A DNA stretch of 64,000 nucleotides, from assembly GCF_020921035.1 (NCBI RefSeq), contig NC_063160.1, positions 3,926,501-3,990,500 of the forward strand. The letters are read 5' to 3'. This stretch comes from Rhodamnia argentea (lineage: Eukaryota > Streptophyta > Magnoliopsida > Myrtales > Myrtaceae). Below the pieces are notes generated by a model. It worked only from the letters and a program-made list of their open reading frames with translations, ran no database searches and was not told where the DNA came from. Below, piece after piece: positions 59,596 through 64,000 of the stretch. The translations under genes were made by a program, and so were the position numbers. The stretch's first letter is position 1. Every line of letters begins with the position of its first letter.

Positions 59596-60760
59596 ATGGA
59601 AGAAGAAGAGCACGAGGTGTACGGCGGAGAGATACCCGTGGAGGGCGAGTTGGAGGGCGACGTGGACTCTCACCACGCCGACGTCGACATGTCCACCGCC
59701 GATGACGACGCCGTCAAGGTATCTCTCTCTCTCTCTCTCTCTCTCGATCGGTCTCGATATCGATGCCTGCGTAGTTTTGTGGTCGTTTGTGTTGTTTGAT
59801 CGTCGGAAGATGCTCTTGGTCCTGGATGTTGCTTCTGTGTGTGTGTGTGTGTGTGTGTTTTTTTTTAATGGTGGAACAACGCAGGAGCTGGATGAGATGA
59901 AGAAGAGGCTGAAGGAAATGGAAGAGGAGGCTGCTGCTCTCCGTGAGATGCAGGCCAAGGTCGAGAAGGAAATGGGTGCTGTTCAAGGTCTCCTTTTTAT
60001 TTTATTTTCAGGCTTTTTTTCTAGGGTTATTTGATTGATATCAGGGCTTTCTTGGATATCCTAACCCTTGATTTGTGGATGCTGAAGTCTGATAGAAGAA
60101 CAGGCTCTTGCTGTTTCGATTGTTCTTTCTCTTGTTGTCTTGTAATTCTGTTGGTTATTTGCAGTAGCTTATTCTTGCTGGAATTTGTTCTCTTTTGTCT
60201 GCTTGATGCTTTATCTCGTCGATTTCGTCAGTTGTGTTGGATATTGGCGTGAGGATGGAACACCTTTCTCTTTTGCAATATCGGTTTCGTAGCATTGACT
60301 TAATAAGTGTGATTTGCTCCTATACTATATTCAGAGAATTATCTGGATGGAGAGAAAATGAGCCATTACTTTTAGAAGACTTACTGATTCCACCAGCATG
60401 CTTTTCGATTAATACCTACTTTTTCTTTCTCTGGATGATGGAGAGTCTGTCCAAGTCATTGTATGCATGCTTATCTGCAATTATCACTTTGGGCATTGAA
60501 ATTACGCACATATTATGCTCGGTTTATCATTTATGAGACCTTGTTTGACTGTTTATTTGTTTGTGTTTTCTAGACAATCAAATGTATATTCTAAGATCCA
60601 TTTTTGGAACTCTGCCTGAACTAGTGAACACAACTGTTTTCTTTTTACTGCTGTGTTGATGCTATCTGGTGATTGTCTCAATATTACAGATCCCGCTAGT
60701 GCAGCTGCTTCTCAAGCAAGCAAGGAGGAAGTTGATAACAGATCTGTGTTTGTTGGAAAT
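59596..60760 (+). CDS. PABN: Nuclear polyadenylate-binding protein (PABN), partial, exons 1-3
   Basis: Exons 59596-59718, 59885-59987 and 60690-60760 join in phase and encode the first 99 residues. The N-terminus is acidic ([20 protein letters not shown]), then a coiled coil ([19 protein letters not shown]), then the start of the RRM with RNP2-like SVFVGN. This is the arrangement of plant PABPN1 orthologues, where the RRM and an Arg-rich tail follow. The protein binds nascent poly(A) in the nucleus and helps set tail length. After exon 3 a GTGAGT donor opens an intron that is still unfinished at the right edge, over 3.2 kb long; I found no RRM exon. The start at 59596 is preferred to an upstream GTG at 59590 because it gives the conserved [12 protein letters not shown]. 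Confidence 0.92.
59722..59745 (+). repeat. (TC)n in PABN intron 1
   Basis: A run of TC immediately after the exon 1 donor. Confidence 0.9.
59835..59858 (+). repeat. (TG)n in PABN intron 1
   Basis: About twelve TG units followed by T8, just before the exon 2 acceptor. Confidence 0.9.
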
Positions 60761-63700
60761 GTGAGTTTGACAGTTATTTCTTGGTAATTTGTAGGCTATC
60801 TTGATAAGGATTTTCTTGATGAAAGATGTGGGCTCGGGTTAGCTATTGTAGTTTGCTTTTGTACTTTGAAATGTTCGAGGGTTAGTATGCGAGTTTGATT
60901 TTTCTTTTTAAATATTCAAGTTATTTTCACCATTCGGACACGTATCTTCATTTTCTGGTGATTATGATGATTCTGACAATTCTCTGATGTTTTTTCATCA
61001 TGATATTTCCTTCAATACATTTCGCACTTTATCCATTTTTTTGTTAATGGGATGGATTTCTTATATTCTATTGTATATACTTCTACGTGATAATTTCCTC
61101 AGTTCATGTTTGTCTGTGCTCACACATTTTCTTGAAACGTGAGCAGGAAATTTCACTTATTACTGTTACTCTTTTTTGGAAAGAATAAGAACTTTATTGA
61201 AATAGAACGTAATAACAAAGATGGTTGTTTTCCTGAAGGTTCTCTCTTTTTCCTTCCAAGAATAACATTTCTGGGTATGGAGGTTATTGACTATTGCAAC
61301 CCCACATTTGCAATTTAAATGATATACATCTGTGCTTGGAAAAATATTCCCAGGGATGATGACAAAAGAAATTCAGAACGATGATCTCAGATCTAAATGT
61401 GAAGATCTCTGGTTATCTTTAAAGATAACAAAGGAATTGTAACCACGCACGTTGTGACGATCTTGTTTTGGTTTGCTTGTGAATGGGTTGCTAATGGTGG
61501 AAGATGGTTATATTCGTAGTTGCAGTTGAATAAATTTTGTTTGCTATGGTTGTTAGTGGTGGCGTAGTGTTTAATTTTAGTTTTCGTTTTGTTACTTGTT
61601 TTTAGTTTGTAGCCAATGGTTATTTAGTTCCGGTTGCTAGACTTCCTTTAGTAATATTTTGGCGTAAGACATAAAACTAGCACGTGTCACTTAAAGTCTT
61701 TCAGTCATCTATTTTTTGGGAGTGCATGTTAGGTTTCGATTTTAACCTAATGATCTAAGATAAAAGATGACATTACGAGGGTATATTGCAAATTTGGCAA
61801 TGAACTTTCAACATAATCCTACTATTGTTCTCTCTCTTTCTCTCACACACATGCATGCGTAGCTTGCTGCTTTCCTCACCATGCTGATGTTCTTCTCTCA
61901 TTCTGTCGATCCATTGCACGAACTCTCTTGTAGAGTCACTGGTAGTGAGCAAGCTATCTTATCTCATCCTAACATACGCTAGTTTCGTGTTCATCCTAAC
62001 ACACACTAGTTTCTTGCAACTTCTGAATTTCAAGCTTCATTTAATTTTCCAAGATATAAATGTCATATAAATTTTCTCGTAATATCTTATGTTTTATTTT
62101 AAAATTCTGATGGGAAAACAGTAAATTCCTTTTTTTTAAGGCCAAACAAATGGAATGCAAAGAGTAATTGTTGTTTTCAATTCTAGGTTACCAGGATCTT
62201 CCTCTTTCATAATACTCTAATCCTGAGGTCAGCTGCCGAAGTTGTAGATGGGATCTCTTTTCAAAAGTCTTGAGACAAGAATCTTGCTCACTACTAGTGA
62301 GGATAGAGGATAAGCCGGCTTTTTATCAGAAAATTATATGTGCATATTCGAGTTAAAAAAACTATGCATTACCTGGTTTTTCTGATCTTATCTGCTTCGT
62401 GACTTAGATGAGGTTGCCCTGCGATCTTATGGTTCTACGATTGTCTTTTTTATTCCCTCATGTGTGTATCTTCCTGACATTTTCTTTTTCAGGCCTGTGA
62501 AACTAGATCTTTAAATTGCGGTTCTCTTACGTTTGCTCATACGTAACAGAGAGTTGCCTGCATTTCATTTTGACTTGACCACAATGCTATGTCTGTCAAC
62601 CTTAAGAGTTATGGTTGATGTCATGTTTCACTGTGATTGCAGGTTTCTCATTCTTCAAGTTGTCTGTATAGATTGAGCAGGAATCTTTTCACTGTCTTTT
62701 GAGCCAGAGTTGATTTTGCATTAGTTGAATAGATGTGGGGAAAAATAATTGAAGTTGCAAAATCATATGACAGAAAAAAGAACAAAAGATTTTGAAGAAA
62801 AAGAGCATAGAGTTTCTGTTGTGTGGGCGAAAAAATGTGCGCTGTGGAGGAAAAAGAACCAACAAGAGAAAAAAAAAAGAGGAAAAGGGAAGATGCAAAA
62901 AGAAAAGAAAAGAAATACAAGAATGAATAAAAAAAAATGCAAAACAATTGGCGCAAGGAGAAAGAGTAGAATTTTGAAAGTCGAGGACTGGAATATTTGA
63001 AAAGAATGTTCTGTATTTGAGAGAGATGTTAGATGGCTCTAAAATAATCGATGAGCCGAGCTAAGCAAGTCAGTGAGGGGTTATTAGGACTTGCATAGAA
63101 TCTACGGGCTCTCATACTCTTGCTACTGTTCGTGGTGGTGGCGGTGGTGTGTTGGTGCTGTTGCCGTTGAATTGGCCTCAGGACTTCTGGTGATATAGCG
63201 GACCTGGTGAGGAGTGTTCGGTTGTGTCTTCCTCGTGTCCTTAATCTATTGTTTTATATTTATGACAGTTCTACTCTGAACTATCGATTGGATTTGCTCA
63301 CCTCAATAGACCTATGTGTTATTCCTCTGTACAGTAGTTGATCATCTAATGACATTGGACCCTACTCAGTGGATTATTTGTTCTGGTTTACCCTTTTCTT
63401 TTTCTTAGAAAAGGAAAACTGTTATTGGGGAGCTTTTGCAATCTGGCCTTTTAGGCGAGTAGAGTGAAAATATCATAGTTATTTTTTCCTGAAAGAGCTA
63501 TTTGGAGCTTTCTTAATTTTTCATGTCGCCGACGGAAAACCTTTGGAGATTCGACTGAATTTTATTATGTTTGGCTTCTTGAAAAAATTGTTGAGATTCT
63601 GCCTTCATCTTCATTTGTGCCGTGTGGGAGGTATAATATTTTGGGAAAATACCAAAAACAACCTTATGTTGCTCAATGACCAGTTACATACTTTTTACTT

Positions 63701-64000
63701 TTGAATATATGAAATACATACAGAGTTTTATCTTTGGAGACCACTTTGCACCTTCACATCAATTGTCCTTGGGTTGCTCTTTATGAAAATCTCGTTTTTT
63801 TTATCCGAAAATGCCCATCCTTAAATCTTAAATTCTCACAGCCACCGAAACCACTCAAAGCCAACTAACCTTGAGCAAGATGCTAAAATGAGTTTTCAAG
63901 GGGGGCAATTAGGCCTTTCCAATTTGAGATTTTGCTTGGAGGTATATGAACTATATTTGCAAAAATAGAGGGTATATTAGTAGTCATTGGGCCAAAAGTA
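60761..64000 (+). other. Unfinished PABN intron, no gene seen
   Basis: T-rich plant-type intron sequence with an A-rich stretch (62745-62960) and no exon with RRM character. Near 63640-64000 a sequence in the style of family B arms begins (TACCAAAAACAACC, then TTTGAGATTTTGC), so an insertion may lie at the right edge. Confidence 0.5.

Noticed and set aside
59503-59958. A 151-codon minus-strand ORF over PABN exons 1-2
   Set aside because: It is the antisense of exons 1-2 and of the TC and TG microsatellites. The plus-strand protein matches PABN.
1-64000. CRISPR arrays, prophage or bacterial operons
   Set aside because: No regularly spaced repeats with unique spacers, no Shine-Dalgarno-led gene strings; introns and SINEs show this is plant nuclear DNA.

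Overview
This is a 64 kb piece of a dicot nuclear genome. The coding genes are intron-split with GT-AG boundaries, lie far apart and sit in AT-rich DNA full of short transposable elements. The gene set (plastid DAHP synthase, UGT85A glycosyltransferase, WAK-type ectodomain protein, SWI/SNF BAF60 subunit, nuclear poly(A)-binding protein) is typical of flowering plants. The repeat style reminds me of a woody rosid such as a Myrtaceae, but that species-level guess is inference only. There is no CRISPR array, operon or bacterial feature.

Layout. 1-1.4 kb: fold-back repeat. 1.4-3.8 kb (+): six-exon alpha/beta hydrolase. 4-6.4 kb: tRNA-derived SINEs (one with an almost perfect target-site duplication) and a fold-back element. 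6.6-7.7 kb (-): secreted GUB_WAK-type galacturonan-binding-like protein without a kinase. 7.9-8.3 kb: small element with a 9-bp target duplication. 10.4-14.6 kb (-): SANT-domain nuclear protein. 15.2-16.8 kb (-): UGT85A. 17.8-24.3 kb (-): three-exon, probably plastid membrane protein with a 5.4 kb intron. 25-29.6 kb: fold-back elements. 30.0-30.3 kb (-): an unassigned exon-like ORF. 30.5-32.9 kb (-): SNF12/BAF60. 33.5-46.3 kb: gene-poor, repeat-rich. 46.8-49.5 kb (+): class II DAHP synthase. 49.7-59.5 kb: repeats, including a decayed Ty3/Gypsy-type gag. 59.6 kb to the right edge (+): first three exons of a nuclear poly(A)-binding protein; the rest lies beyond the window.

The genes are independent transcription units and do not form a visible pathway. 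DAHP synthase (entry to the shikimate pathway) and UGT85A (glucosylation of small molecules) are both metabolic. SNF12, the SANT protein and PABN act in chromatin and RNA.

The most interesting non-genic signal is two families of fold-back elements with long inverted arms built of internal subrepeats. Several copies are flanked by 9-10 bp direct repeats, which points to non-autonomous Mutator-like elements. There is also a perfect 24-bp hairpin, a 145-bp tandem duplication and an inverted repeat with coding-like arms. I find no clear previously undescribed protein system.
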